Source: Acridotheres tristis
Lineage: Eukaryota > Chordata > Aves > Passeriformes > Sturnidae
Length of the DNA stretch: 64,000 nucleotides
Assembly: GCA_037013685.1 (NCBI GenBank)
Contig: CM072886.1
Location: forward strand, 4,030,001 to 4,094,000
Direction of reading: 5' to 3'
The notes beneath the pieces are model-generated. The model was not told the origin of the DNA and searched no databases. It saw only the letters and a program-made list of their open reading frames with translations. This document shows positions 10,800-22,800 of the stretch, piece after piece. Numbering within the stretch: position 1 is the stretch's first letter; each line of letters opens with the position of its first letter. The translations under genes and the position numbers were made by a program.

Positions 10800-13700
10800 T
10801 ACTTTAGACCAAGTAAAAGCCACGTTTGTAGCACCTGAGTTATCGTAAACATGGATTTTGGATCACTTTCGGACAAGAGTTTTTCACTAAGTTTCATGTA
10901 TACTTAAATTAAAGTAAAATCCTGACCAATATTCATCAGAATTAAAGGTGATTTGAACCAAGGATGAGAAGTGCAGTGGGTAAAACCTCCTATTACAACT
11001 GGTCTGAATTCAGGAAGTGGAGCGTTTCCAGCAGTCTGAGTCACACCTGGTTTCTGGAGAGCTGGTGCATCTCATCTTGTGGTTTTGGACCACTGGAGGT
11101 CAAGAGAAACGAGTGAGGCAACTCTTGTAGGGCGAGATGTTAATTTTTATAAGACCAAAGTTGATTTATTAGACCAAAACTGTTAGAAAAATCCACAAAC
11201 TAAGGAAACCCTTCCCCAGGCTCTGACAGGGTTTATTGAGGCAGCTCATTTGCTCATTTCAGCATTTTTGGTTGGCCTAATGAGGGATCTTGTACACAGA
11301 TCTGGTCACTTACTGATGTGTGCATCTTTCTTGGAATTACCTGCAATAAAGGACAACTGGTATGTCTATGCTTGGATGCAACAGATTTAGGGGTACAGGT
11401 TTAATTCTGTCTTTCTATGTACCTATAAATAGGTATAGACTTTTCTTTCCTCCCAGACTGAAATACAACTTGCAGAGGAAATTGTGCAAGTAGATTTTCA
11501 CATGACCATCCAAGTACTAACATATTACAAGGTCTTAATAAAGGCAATATTCAGACTGAATAATCCTAGTAACTGACCCAACAGTGACGTGGTGTTGGGG
11601 ATCTTTGTCTAGGAATTACTCATCAAAATTATTTGGTAAACGTTTTTCTTTTTTTTTTTTTCTTCAGAAACTGTGTATGCAAAATTCTTAGAATGTAATC
11701 AGAAACTGGGAAGGAAATAGAAGGGGGAAAAAATAGCTGTTGATAACTTATTTTCATACAATCCTTGATTCTAGGAAATGCATGTGCCCTCAGCACACCC
11801 AAGGCACCCACACAAACCCAGACACAACCTGAAGATGCATGGGAGCATCAAAAGAAAATCAAATTGTTTTATTTTTATGAACCAAGTTGTGGCCTATTAA
11901 ACAGGTAGTATGTCTTCTTCCAGATATAGCTGGGATTTAACTTATTCATGTTTATTAAATGTACAGAATAATGTGTATTAACCATTGAGGCCTTCTCAGC
12001 CCAGATAGTAGAAGTTTGGGTTGAAAAGGTGTGGAAGGATATTTGCTGTAAGTACATCAGGCTGCTTAATAGGTCAGAGTTTGGTTCATAACAAGGAACA
12101 GATAAACCTCCCATTTTACCTGAAGGTGTGTGCATTTCTGTGGGATCAAGCTGTTGTTTTCCCTGATGATCTTTATGGAAGATGAAGTACTTCAGGCAAG
12201 CTGCTACTTATTTCCCTGCCATTTTAATGAACAAGGATTATTCTTTAGCCATCTTTATAAAAGAATCCCAAAAAGTTAACCCACAGTCTCTTTTAATAAC
12301 TATGGCCATAGCAGTATTGCCTTCCCTAAAATAAGGTAGGCATTTTACTGTCCATCAGGATACAAGATCTTTGGCTACCTTCCATGGGAATTTAAAGGCA
12401 TTAAATTAGCTACTGGAGGGTTTCACTATTGTTCCCTAAATGTAATGGAGGCAGATTTAAATTTACAAGGGGGAAAAGCTAATAATTAAAAATTGAACAT
12501 AAGGACTATAAAGTACAAAATGGGCTCCCTTGGACTGGGTTACAAAACTTCATGAAAAGTGCAGCTCCTGCTGTGTTATGCTTTTCTAGAATGACTATAA
12601 AAAAAGGTTTCTAAAAGGTGCTTTTTGTAGCAAATTAATTGTTTGTGGCTTCCATGGATCTTACAGCCTATAAAGATGTCCCCATTGTGATTTCCATTGA
12701 TTATTTCATCAAGGGTTCCCTCTCTGCTTCTTGTTACCAAAATCAGACACAAATTAATAGAAGTGTTGGTGAGGAAGCTGTGAGAGCTATTAATGCCCCA
12801 GATCTGTCATGCCTTAGGACTTGGGATATTGATCACAGCAGTCTCCAGTTCCCTCTCAGATTTCATGAATTTGCCCCTTTTCCATGCAATATTCCATGGG
12901 CCACGGGCAGCCACTCACCCCAGTAGGTGTCATGGTCCTCAATTGCATGAGCTCCATCATTAATTGGGACTGGGTTGTTTATGTATATGAGCCCTGGCAG
13001 CAAAGATAATAAAAACTCCTAGAGCTGGAGGCAGCTGGAGAAAGGTCTGATGGCAATGCAGGAACTGCCAGCAACCTGGAAGGTGACAGGGAACTACCAA
13101 GGGAACTCATCCTCACTTTCTTCTTTCACCAGGAATTCCAAGTATGTAAGTGATGTGAAATCTCAGCAATCCCAGCTGCCTATGTAGAAATGGCACAATG
13201 TCTCAGAACTCCCTTACTGGGAACAAGGGCCAATGAAAAAATCTTGGTTTTGGAGTGTTTCTCCTGCTGTGGGATTTTCCTTTCTGAGTTCTAGCCTGTT
13301 CGTAAGACAGCTTTCTTCCCAGAAACTTCTGCCTCAGCCATCTTTTTCATCTATGCAGTTCCATTCATCTCCTCATTCCCTTTTGCCTCAAACCATCATT
13401 TTGTTATTATTACTTTTAATATTTAATCATTGAAAATCCTCTTCTTTGTTTTCTCTGACTCTTGTCACTCTTGTCAAACAAGCAATTGAATTTTGCTGCC
13501 TTCTAGGACTGTTTCTTTCCCTAGTTCTACTTTTTCACTGTTTTTTGGGTTTTTTTTTTATCCCCTAAACTTCACTCTGCTGAGACTGGATTTCCTCCTG
13601 TCTTTTCACCCCTAGTCTGTTTTCAACCAGAGCATATGAACTCCTGGTCTCTTGGGACAGTTGACCTGATATGAAGAACATCACACTCTTGGTGTGAGGG

Positions 13701-14641
13701 TTCTGAAGTGCCTATGGGGAAAAGAGAGTTATCCAGGCAGACACTGCTATGGCTTCAACAGCTCTTCATCCACAGGAAAAGGTTTGAAGGGCATGGTCAT
13801 TTTAAGCCTGTAGGAAAGCAGAAAATGGGACACAAAGCAGTGTGGGGTTGCCAAGGGTAATCCCCAGCATTTACTTGTGTCAGATAAGGATGTTTATAGA
13901 AAGGTTGTGCATTGGGGCTAATCCCTGAGGGTGCAAATGTATTCGCTGATCTGAAGGATGCTGTGAGATATCAACATTAGTCAGGTCACTCGTGGCTGGA
14001 ATTGAACTGTGTCTCCTACTGATCCCATAACAAAAGGGGCTGAGCAAAGAACAGGGAGCTTTTTGCTGAGCAAATGTGAAATCTTTGTTCCACTCCTTTG
14101 GCAGAGACTCTGCTTCATCTTGTTTAGCACTCCTCTGCAAATAAGCTGCTTAAAAATATGGGTTTCCCTTCTCCTTTTGGAGAGGGACAACAAAAGTTGA
14201 AATATTTTGTTTTTTAGCTTAAATTCCAAGACGAGAAAAAGCAGGAATGGAAATCTGTTATTTACTCTTATGCTGCTGCTATATATCAACATATATGACT
14301 AAGTGGCACAATCTGGGCTCAAACTTTCCTTATCAAGAACTGATCATTTCTGAACATGGAAGAAAGTTTCACCTAGACCTCGTGATCCCTGGCACAAGGA
14401 CTCAGTGCTTGCAAGAGTGAGGACTGTGAAATTGCAAGTGTCAAACAAAGCTGCTGGTGGTTGGCAGGGCTGGAGGTGTGTTGTGCAACAAACTCTTTGC
14501 TCCTTGAAGATCAGCTTCTACTTGCTCCCCCAGCACATTAATCATGAGCTGGAGGTGGATGGAGGGAAGAGAAATAAGTTCAAGCTTTGGCAGAACTTTT
14601 ATGTGTTGAAGCTGTTGATCAGTGAAGATATGACAGGAGAT
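10800..14641. other. AT-rich unique non-coding DNA
   Basis: No gene or repeat family is recognised over about 3.8 kb. Stop codons are frequent and the longest frames are about 100 codons. T-rich runs occur at 11650-11662 and 13550-13560. Confidence 0.55.
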
Positions 14642-14693
14642 CACAGAATCACAGGGTGTGCTCAGTTGGAAGGGACCCACAGGGATCACCAAG
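14642..14693 (-). mobile_element. CR1 LINE, terminal 50 bp
   Basis: CACAGAATCACAGGGTGTG, then TCAGTTGGAAGGGACCCACA, then GGGATCACCAAGG, is the reverse complement of the last 50 bp of an avian CR1. The same block begins the longer copy at 16945. Only the extreme 3' end is left, typical of very short CR1 insertions. Confidence 0.75.
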
Positions 14694-15563
14694 GTATAAA
14701 ACTGTGTTTGAGATGAAAGTTTCAATTATCTGATGTTCAGAAAAGAGCAATTCAGACTGACTGCTAGTGCAAGCACCCCTATGTCAGCCAGAAGGGATCA
14801 CTATTTAACTGTTCAAAAAATGCTATTTTCCACTGACTGGGTGGGGATCAAGTATCTGGTGGCCCAGAGGTTGTAGTCTTGGTTTCTCACTGATTTCTGG
14901 AGCTCTGGTTGCACACTGAGCATTAATGCCTCAGGGTCATCTTCACCTGGGCTGTCAGATGAGCCAAGTGGTAGAATTATCAGTTCTATACAGAGCAGAA
15001 CAATTTCAGCCTGGAAAGTGAGTAGCCCCAGACACTGTTCTGGTGTCTCCTGTGGGCTCTTAGGATTTCCATTTCTCCTCCCTCTCTCCAGTTTCCCCAC
15101 ATGCAGTGAAAAGATTTCAAAGCCACTTCCCCATGGAGCAGGGACACAGAGAAGAAAGTCACCCAACAATCTTTCTGACATCCCACAGTGCCGTGTCCTG
15201 TCACCAACAACAGATGGGTGGAGGGAATGAAGCTGCCAGCCTACATCCAAACCATCAATTCCCAACACTTGGACTTTTCCAAACCCACACTACCTGTGTG
15301 AGACTCAGTCCTTGGGCAGAAAGCTTGGGATGATTTCCCTTTGCAGAGTGTTTCAGTCATGAGCCAACCAGACTCTTGCTCAGTATTCAGCATTTTATTT
15401 TTTATACAGAAATAAATGGCAAAATTCCCATGATCTTCAAAGGGACAATACAGCCCTGAGCCCATATGCAATGCATTACTACTAGATGGAAATATATCCA
15501 CTGGGATCTGATACTGGTGAGATTCTGAGTTTTATTCTTTTAACTGCTGTATATTACTTTATG
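14694..15563. other. Unique non-coding DNA
   Basis: Open frames on both strands around 14813-15333 overlap one another and show no recognisable domain. No repeat family is recognised. Confidence 0.5.
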
Positions 15564-15661
15564 TTTTTATTTTATTTTATTTTATTTTATTTTATTTTAT
15601 TTTATTTTATTTTATTTTTTCATTTTATTCCAGTTTATTTTATTTCATTTTATTTTACTTT
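15564..15661. repeat. (TTTTA)n microsatellite
   Basis: About ten nearly perfect TTTTA units run from 15566 to 15616, followed by interrupted units with C and G changes up to about 15661. The pentanucleotide is low complexity and explains the phenylalanine, isoleucine and tyrosine-rich plus-strand frame across it. A shorter reverse-strand relative (TAAAA) lies at 56238-56271. Confidence 0.95.
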
Positions 15662-16944
15662 TAGCTCTACAAATAAATTCTTCAGTTTACTCAGAGAAAG
15701 AAATAACTGATCCAGTGCAGTTTAGTCTGTGATTCTTTTCATGACATGAAAATCCAGAGATTTGGATCAAACTGTATTCCTGAACAGAGATTTGGGTAAA
15801 GAGGGGTGATGGTGAACTCAGCTCTGCTTTGCAGCGCTGATCCCAGTTTCAAACAAAATCGCCTCCGAGCGTTGCAGATGGAATCTCTGCTGTGACGAGA
15901 GGTTGGTTTGCTGGGGAAGAAGCAGGAAAAACATGTGACATGATCAGGTGAAGCCGTGCTGGCTCCCTGGAGCAGCTGCGGGGGAAGCTGGAAGGGGTTG
16001 GCTGAGCAGCAAAGTGCACAACCCAAGGCTGGGTCCAGCCCCGTGAAACCACCGTGCTGTGACTGCCAGGTGAGTCCCACGTGTGAGGGTAGGACCCCTG
16101 GATTCCCCTGGAGCAGCAGCTGCATCCAGAGCTGGCTGCCTTCCCCCAGGGCCCCCTCACCTGAGCACAGCTTCATCACAAACCCAGACACGGACTGGGA
16201 TCCTCAAAGGGGCTGCCAGCCCCACTGCTGGCTGATTTATGGGCTGCTGTCAGATGCAATGCGATAGAAGGAGGTTTTCCAGCTTCCCAGGGAGACCAGG
16301 TGGCTCTGGAGAAACCTCTCTAGGTCAAGGCTGCTGGTGGTAAGTGCCCCTGGCTACTCACAGCTTGGAAAATTGTACTTTCTGCAGCTGAACTTCTGAG
16401 GGAACCTGAGACCGGGAGGAAATGGATGGGCGGCGATTCTGCATGACCCCATTCCTGCAGACAGGAGCTGGACTGCTGAGGGCAAGTTATTCCCTAATTG
16501 AGCATTACACACATTAGTGCTGTAGCTGACCCAGCAGGCTCAGTTAGGAACTGTGGCCACGTTCAACCACATGAACCAAAACCCAAGGAATCGTGTGTGT
16601 TTTGAAAATACAGCAAGCAGATGTGAGGATGAAGAGCAAAGCAAAAGCTGTGAGAGAGCCTCTTGCTCTCCTCTGGAGCACCTGCTTGTGGTCACAGCTG
16701 TAAGGGGAGTTCTTGACCCTGGAACTGCTCCAGTACAATGATTTCTTTGTGCCTGGCTCAACACCAGCCAAGGTTCAGCAGCAGGTGTGCAGTGCCAGGA
16801 GCAGAGGGGCAGGCAGTAGCCCAGAGTGTCTCCACACTTGTTTCATTTGAGAGCAGTGTGGATACACCAGGAGAGAGATAAATCCCACCCAATTGTCCAA
16901 GGATATACCTCCAGGGGTCAATGCTAGAATTACAGTTTCTCAGC
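15662..16944. other. Unique non-coding DNA
   Basis: No exon or repeat family is recognised. The 150-codon minus frame 15739-16191 overlaps a plus frame of about 100 codons and has no recognisable motif. Moderate GC at 15960-16170. Confidence 0.5.
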
Positions 16945-17170
16945 ATAGAATCATAGAATACCCTGAGTTGGAAGGGACCCACAGGGATCATTGAATCCAG
17001 CTCCTGGCCCTGCACAGGACATCCCAAAAATCCCTCCTTGTGCCTGGGACTGTTGTCCAAACACTCCTGGAGCTCTGGCATCCTTGGGGCTGTGACCGTT
17101 CCCTGGAGAGTCTGTCCAGTGCCCAACCTCCCTCTGAGTGAAGAGCCTTTTCCTAAATCCAACCTTTTTA
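16945..17170 (-). mobile_element. CR1 LINE, 3' fragment
   Basis: Starts with TAGAATCATAGAATACCCTG (the complement of the CR1 terminal octamer repeat), then AGTTGGAAGGGACCCACAGG, the 'TCCAGCTCCTGGCCCTGCACAGGACATCCC' type block, 'TCCAAACACTCCTGGAGCTCTGGCA' and a block with GTGCCCAACCTCCCTCTGAG. This order is that of the avian CR1 tail read backwards. Similarity fades after about 17170. The 164-codon minus frame across it is a by-product of the element. Confidence 0.88.
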
Positions 17171-17953
17171 GCATCTCTGCTGAAAAGCTCCAGACCAGCT
17201 TTGCAGGCGGGGTGGGCAGATGGCATCCAGCTGAAGGACTCAGTGACACCATTTGTCACAGTAAAGAGCCACCAGACCAGAAGCCACCTTCTTGGCTCAC
17301 TGCAGCCCTGATACTGCAAGTGGCGAGGCCATATGCTGTCTCCCACAACCTGATTCTGTTCTCATCTCATCAGGACCTGTGCTGAGATGCACTGAGACCT
17401 CCCTATTTATATGGCATGGCTTATAAGCTTCTGCATTTGTCACTCCATGTGTGAGTCTCATGCCAGGTTTTAAGTCTGGGATAGGTCTCGTTGGTTGCCC
17501 AGGAAGGTTCCTAACCAAAACTGTCTCCCTCAATTTTGATCATATTTTCCATTCTGGTTTTGATGGCAATCCATTTTTCAGAGGACCTTTTATAAAATCC
17601 TTATTTTTTTTTCCCCTTGGTCTTCCTCTCTTCCTCTTTTTTTTTTTTTTTTTATATTTTTATTTGAACCTTCCACACACTGACCCAGACACCCATGTGG
17701 GTCCGGATGGATGTGCTGGGTATCTGACCAACAGCAGGCGAACATTAAGCCCAGGATTCACAGAAATATTCCCAGAATAAAAATCCTAGGACTAAATGCT
17801 CTGTGCAGATTCCTCAGAAGTGAGAGTTCTCCTCACAGGGAAAGTTTTCCTTCACTGCTACAAACAAGAGCCCCTCTTGCTGCAAGTGTATTTTTTAATT
17901 CACATCCATGTGCCTGTGCAGAAATGCCAGTCATGGAAAAAAATAAAATACCC
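17171..17953. other. Unique DNA with pyrimidine tract
   Basis: No gene is recognised. A pyrimidine-rich stretch at 17605-17660 includes a T17 run (17637-17653). Confidence 0.5.
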
Positions 17954-18090
17954 AAAAATAAAATATTCACCCAAAAAGAGGCATTCTCCAACAATCCTTT
18001 TCAGCCAGATGTTTGCCAGTTCTCATTGCCCAGTTCTGCTTTTTGTGAAGGTTGTGGGGAATCACCAGAATAAGGGAAGGGATGCTGGCA
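17954..18090 (+). repeat. Direct repeat, copy A (~137 bp)
   Basis: Begins AAAAATAAAATATTCACCC and ends GATGCTGGCA. It aligns with copy B at 18194-18332, offset 240-242 bp, at roughly 88-90% identity counted by eye, with identical stretches such as CACCCAAAAAGAGGCAT and AGGTTGTGGGGAA. It is not a repeat family I recognise. Copy A is followed at once by the inverted-repeat-bounded segment 18089-18187. Confidence 0.9.
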
Positions 18091-18187
18091 TGGCTCCATC
18101 CTCCTGTGCTCCATCAGCAGAGGTGGAGTTCAGCACCTGGATGTGAGCGATTCCCTTCTGGGATGAGTGCAGGAGGATGGAGCCGTG
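18089..18187. repeat. 98-bp segment bounded by 17-bp inverted repeats
   Basis: The left end CATGGCTCCATCCTCCT (18089-18105) and the right end AGGAGGATGGAGCCGTG (18171-18187) are reverse complements at 16 of 17 positions. The interior (18109-18175) reappears in reverse orientation at 18338-18404 with 4 mismatches in 67. The short inverted ends resemble those of a small DNA element or of a segment able to invert, but no transposase and no target-site duplication are seen. Confidence 0.85.
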
Positions 18188-18193
18188 TAAAAA

Positions 18194-18332
18194 AAAAATA
18201 AAATATTCACCCAAAAAGAGGCATCCTCCAACAGTGTTTTTCAGCCAGATATTTGCCAGTTCTCATTGCCAGTTCTCATTCTTTTTGTAAAGGTTGTGGG
18301 GAACTAATAGAATAAGGGAGAGGATGCTGGCA
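18194..18332 (+). repeat. Direct repeat, copy B (~139 bp)
   Basis: Second copy of the 17954-18090 unit, starting AAAAATAAAATATTCACCC and ending GATGCTGGCA. Differences from copy A include a few single-base changes around 18231-18236 and a small rearrangement of the AGTTCTCATTGCC motif, which is partly doubled here. It is followed by the inverted copy of the 98-bp segment, whereas copy A is followed by the forward copy. Confidence 0.9.
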
Positions 18333-18337
18333 CCATG

Positions 18338-18404
18338 CTCCTGCACTCATCCCAGAAGGAAATCGTTCACATCCAGCTGCTGAACTCCACCTCTGGTGAT
18401 GGAG
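18338..18404 (-). repeat. Inverted copy of 18109-18175
   Basis: CTCCTGCACTCATCCCAGAA through CACCTCTGGTGATGGAG is the reverse complement of 18109-18175 with 63 of 67 matches. Weaker similarity continues for about 7 bp (AGCAGGG) toward the outer end. Together with the two direct copies it gives the order [direct A][segment forward][direct B][segment reversed]. Confidence 0.92.
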
Positions 18405-18469
18405 AGCAGGGCCTGAGCTGTGCCAGCCACAGGCAAACCCCAGTGTCCATCTGCCAGGAGAGGAGATGC

Positions 18470-18960
18470 AGCTCTGCCCGAGCCAGCAGCTGCTGTCAGC
18501 GATGGTTCCCAGATTCCCTCTGTGTCCATCGCAGAGGGCTCAGGGCGCTGCGCTGGCTGAGCCACCCCTGTCGGGCTCACCTGGAGTCCCTGGGGCATCC
18601 CCAGGGCTGGTAGCGCCTGTGCCCTCACTAAAGGGATCAGTGGGAGCCCGGGGAGCAGCCAGAGCGGACACGACATCAGCCCGTGTCCCTGCAAAGCTCG
18701 GCTCAGCTCAGGGCAGGTGAGAGGCGCACCTGAGCCGCGCTGGCACCGGGGATGCAGCACAGCAGGATGGGGCGAGCAGCCAGGCATCCCCCGGGCCCCA
18801 GCCGCCCTTTCCTGCAGGGTTAGCCGTCCTTAAGCAGGAATCCCTCCCCAAGGAGCTTTTTGGGGAGCTGTGAGTTAAATGTGACTCCTCCTTGGCGCTC
18901 TGCCCGGCGCTGAGTTCAGGCGGTGAGTCAGGGAGCAGGGGAAGGGAGCCAGGGGATGCT
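18470..18960. promoter_or_regulatory. GC-rich, CpG-bearing patch
   Basis: GC content and CpG count rise over about 500 bp. It contains splice-donor-like CAG|GTGAGAG at 18714-18723 on the plus strand and GGTGAGTCA at 18922-18930, which overlaps an AP-1-type TGAGTCA (18924-18930). An 84-codon plus frame (18466-18720), rich in A, P, S and G, ends at the first of these, but the peptide is not recognised and GC-rich DNA gives such frames easily. Candidate weak CpG island or enhancer. Confidence 0.3.
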
Positions 18961-19544
18961 GTCATGCTGCGAGGGGAAATTTGGGCTCCACAGCCTTCGT
19001 TATGTGTGGGTGTTGCTTGGAGTGGCTTTTATAGGTGGGAATGTCCCCACTGAGTGACACTTCTGGGCCCTGCTGTTCTCCTGGGAGTCACTGCAAAGTG
19101 GGGGCTCCAGGAAAAGGACTCAAGCACTGAGCTCAGCTTACATCCCATGCCTCTGGGTCTGAAAGCACTCTGCACTCCCTGGAATGCCAAACACAGCTCA
19201 TGTACCCTTACATCAGCTCTCCAGCATTATCTGGTCCTACCAAAGGGACACACAGAACCTCTGGACCTGCCAAGCCCTTGGCTCACCTCAGCAACCACAT
19301 TCCATATCGAAAGGAGAAGGAAGTGTTTCAAGCCAGTTACACATTTCCAGGGACCAGGCTGTGAAAAACCAGCTCTTGGCTGCTCTGCATGGGACCAGCT
19401 GGAGATTCTGAGGGAAGCTGGGAGCTGAGGTCGTGTAGCAGATGCTGATCTGTGCCCTTGCTGCTGTGGCTGCTACATAATGGGAGGGGATTAAGGAGCT
19501 GTGTGGGGCAATAGCCTTCCCAGACCTAATTAAGTGACTTTATT
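18961..19544. other. Unique non-coding DNA
   Basis: No gene, repeat or clear regulatory site recognised. Open frames of 75-124 codons in two phases at 19054-19428 have no known motif. Confidence 0.5.
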
Positions 19545-19830
19545 TTGATGGGGACAGACTTTTTAGTAGGGCCTATAGAAATAGGACAGGGGTAATAGTC
19601 TTAAACAAAAGGAGGGTAGATTCAGACTAAATATAAAGTAGAAATTTTTTACATTGAAGGTGGGGAGGCACAGGAGCAGGTTGGCTGTGAGAGGTTGTGG
19701 ACGCTCCATCTCTGAAAAAATTCAGGATTTGGATGGGGTTGAGCAACCTGATGTAGATGGGAGGGTTGGACTATATGGCCCTTACATGTGCCTTCCAACA
19801 CGAAATATTTTATGGCCCTGTGATCCTATG
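19545..19830 (+). mobile_element. CR1 LINE, 3' fragment (diverged)
   Basis: The blocks follow a CR1 tail in order: GGGTAGATTCAGACTAAATA, AAAGTAGAAATTTTTTACAT, GTGGGGAGGCACAGGAGCAG, GGTTGTGGACGCTCCATCTC, GATGGGGTTGAGCAACCTGA, GGGTTGGACTATATGGCCC, CTTCCAACACGAAATATTTT and GTGATCCTATGAA. It is more diverged than the copies at 41480 and 46592, so probably an older subfamily. 5' truncated and non-coding. Confidence 0.85.
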
Positions 19831-22800
19831 AAGCATCTTGGCCCACTTTGTGTGAACCAGAGCAGAATACACCAAGGCAAAGTGGGGGGCCAAGGGGTGG
19901 AACCCCCTTAGGCAAAGGGGGAGGCACTGCAGAGCTGCTCCCAGCATGGACAGGAACTCAGTTCCACAGTAATTTTGGGAGTGACCCACACAGGGAGCTG
20001 TGCAGGCACAATTGAGTCCAAAGGGGGCTGGACAGCAAGCTACAAATCAAATACATGCATCTGGAGCATGGACTGGCTCTAAGACTCACCAGCTTTGTCT
20101 TATTTAAAAATTCCCAAACTGTTACTCTCCTCAATCCTGACCCCCTTCAGGATGCTCCGTTTAGAGAGAATACAGCATTCCTCTCTCAAAATCACATAAA
20201 CCCCAGAAACCAGGGATGCTGGCAGCTGCTAGGATAATTTGGCTGACTGAGCATGACTTTGATTCATTTATTTTTTGAGAGGGAAATATCTGGCTCAACT
20301 GGAGACTAATTCCCTCCCTCTCCTGAGATTGTCTTTAATAGCTAAATCTCAGCTCTCTCCCTCACTCTCATACCTCTGGAAACAATTGAATCAATTCCTT
20401 GTTTATGAAATGCCTGTGTTTATGTACAGTTGACAAAATAAAACCTGTCTTCTATTTTTCTGCCAGATCTCAACAACATTAGTCTTTGAGGAAAATTTTC
20501 ACTTTATTACATGTGTTTTTCTGAATCTCCAGTTGCAAGCAAGAGACACCTTGAAAGAAATGGGAAATGAAGTCCAGAGTGAGATACACATTAAAGAATT
20601 CAGGTTCTGACCTAAATCTATTTTTCATCCAAACTTGAATCCAAATACACTTTATTTTCAGAAGCTGATAGCTGGAGCTGGACTTGAAACACACCACGCA
20701 GATTTCTTTATCACAGATATAGGGCCTGAAGGTCTGCTTTAGTGGCTGGTTTTCAGATGTCTGCTGATCCCCCACATCCCTCTAGCTGAGATACATTTTT
20801 TCTGCCCTTGGTCATCCGATGGTGAGGGGGGATCATACTCTTTCAGGCTGAGCAGCAGGATGGCACAGAGCAATCTCTCATTGCGGGAAGGGTTCCCCTG
20901 ATCTATTCTGAACATCTACTTTGGGTGACAAGGATCACAGCAGGACCTCACAAACCTTTAAGGGGTTCAGATGGTAACATGTTTTCATGAAGATATTCAC
21001 GTGTGGCCCGAAAATGCCATGATTTGGGGCTGGAAAAGCACCTCACAGCAACATCTGGCAGGCACACCTGAGAGTGGAGCAGCAGGAGCTCACCATGGAC
21101 AGGAGGGCTTGGGATGCTCCATGTGAAGAGCCCTAAAGCTGTGCCTCTGTGCAGTGTTCCAGGTGTGCTCTCCTGCTCCAGAGAGTTTTAGAGACCAAGA
21201 AATGAAAAATGCACTTATATTGGTCTAATGTAAAAGTAAGTTCGGTTCCCAAGTGGTTTAATCAGTTCATCTCCATGCTCTTATGTCAGGCTGGCAAAAC
21301 ATCCCTGCTTCTCCCAGACCCAGGGCATGTCCCTTGGCAAACACAGCTCAGCACTAACATATATGAATTTTGGCTCTCCCATTGAACCTTTGGCCCTCAA
21401 CCTTGTCTCACTGCCAGCAGCTTTCCCAGGGCTCAGGGGAAGTCATTGCCTGTGCCTCACCTGTGTGTCCCTGAGGCTTGGATGTCACCAGAGACCTGCC
21501 TGGCACTGCTCTGTCCCAGTCTCTCCCAGAAAGAAGCATGGATTTTGAAAGGAAAAATGAGTGCACACACAGAGCCATTCTGGCACAACCACCGTGCCTT
21601 TAATTCACATTCTCCATTTGTTTGAAATAACATCATCATGTAGACAAGCTGTAAATTCAGTTCTGCCAAAAAATCAAGTTAATCCCTGCCTTTCTTAGTG
21701 CTCATCAGACAGAGTTTGCTCCTGGCTTTCTGGCTCTGAGAAGGAGCCTCCAACAGGTTTGCTGTACCCCGAGGTACCTGACAGCCAGTCATGTCAGGGT
21801 ACTTCTGGGAAATAAAAAAATACTTCTCATGCCAGGATCTCGGCTGTGGAGAGGAACCTTGGGCAGTTTTTACTAACTTGTGGATTTTGAGTGCCTGGTG
21901 AGCTTGTGAAACACTTACATAGGTTGTTTTGTGTTTGAAGAAACAGTTTTAGCCAGCAGCAACAAGGAACCTCCCACATGGGAATTGAGACAGACCTTGG
22001 TTGGAAAGAGGTCACACTATTCAGGGAGCTGCTAAATGTCTTTAATTGCTTTCAGCACTCAGTCCCTGCACTGTGGGTGCATTTTTTACCTCTGCAGCTG
22101 GTAACCACCAGCACATCTCACTCCTTGCCCGGAGGGACTGAGCTGCTGCTGGATGGACTGGCTGGAAACTGGTCCCAGCATGAGGGAGTTCAAAAAGTAC
22201 CAGTGCATTTAAATAAAATGACGTGAAAAGGAGCTTTATCTTCTGTCTGATAGAATGTGCAGCTATTTTTTACCTTGGCATATCTATTTTTTACGTGCAA
22301 CCTAAGGTAAACACACCGCAGAGGAAATGTAGAGCAGTTTCAGTCAGTAAACTTCGCGGAGGCAGCTCCAAGGAGGGGATAATCTTTCCCTTGTCTAGTT
22401 TGTTTGGAAAGAAAATTAAACCTGCTTGTTCTCATTGTGTGTTTACCCATTGTGTGCACATTGGTTCTCAGTGGTGCAAAGTACAGTTTTTTCTGCCTTA
22501 CAAATCAGTCTATAAACATGTTCACTTGCTTTTGCTGCTTTCTCGACTTTAAGTGATTTTTAAAGAAACAAAACCACAAAGTTCTTTTGGCTCTTTGCCA
22601 AAAGAACATTTTCAGCTGACTTTTGCTGTGAATAAAAAGAGAAGCTGAAGTCTGTATTGCAGTGAAAAAGAGATTTTATTCCTATTTCTTGTGAACATTC
22701 ATACAACCTGTGCAGAAGCAGGAATAATTTCTGCCCCATCTCACTGGAGTTTCTATCACAATCAACAGTGCAGCCCCCTCCTCTGGTTTGAAGGGAGAGA

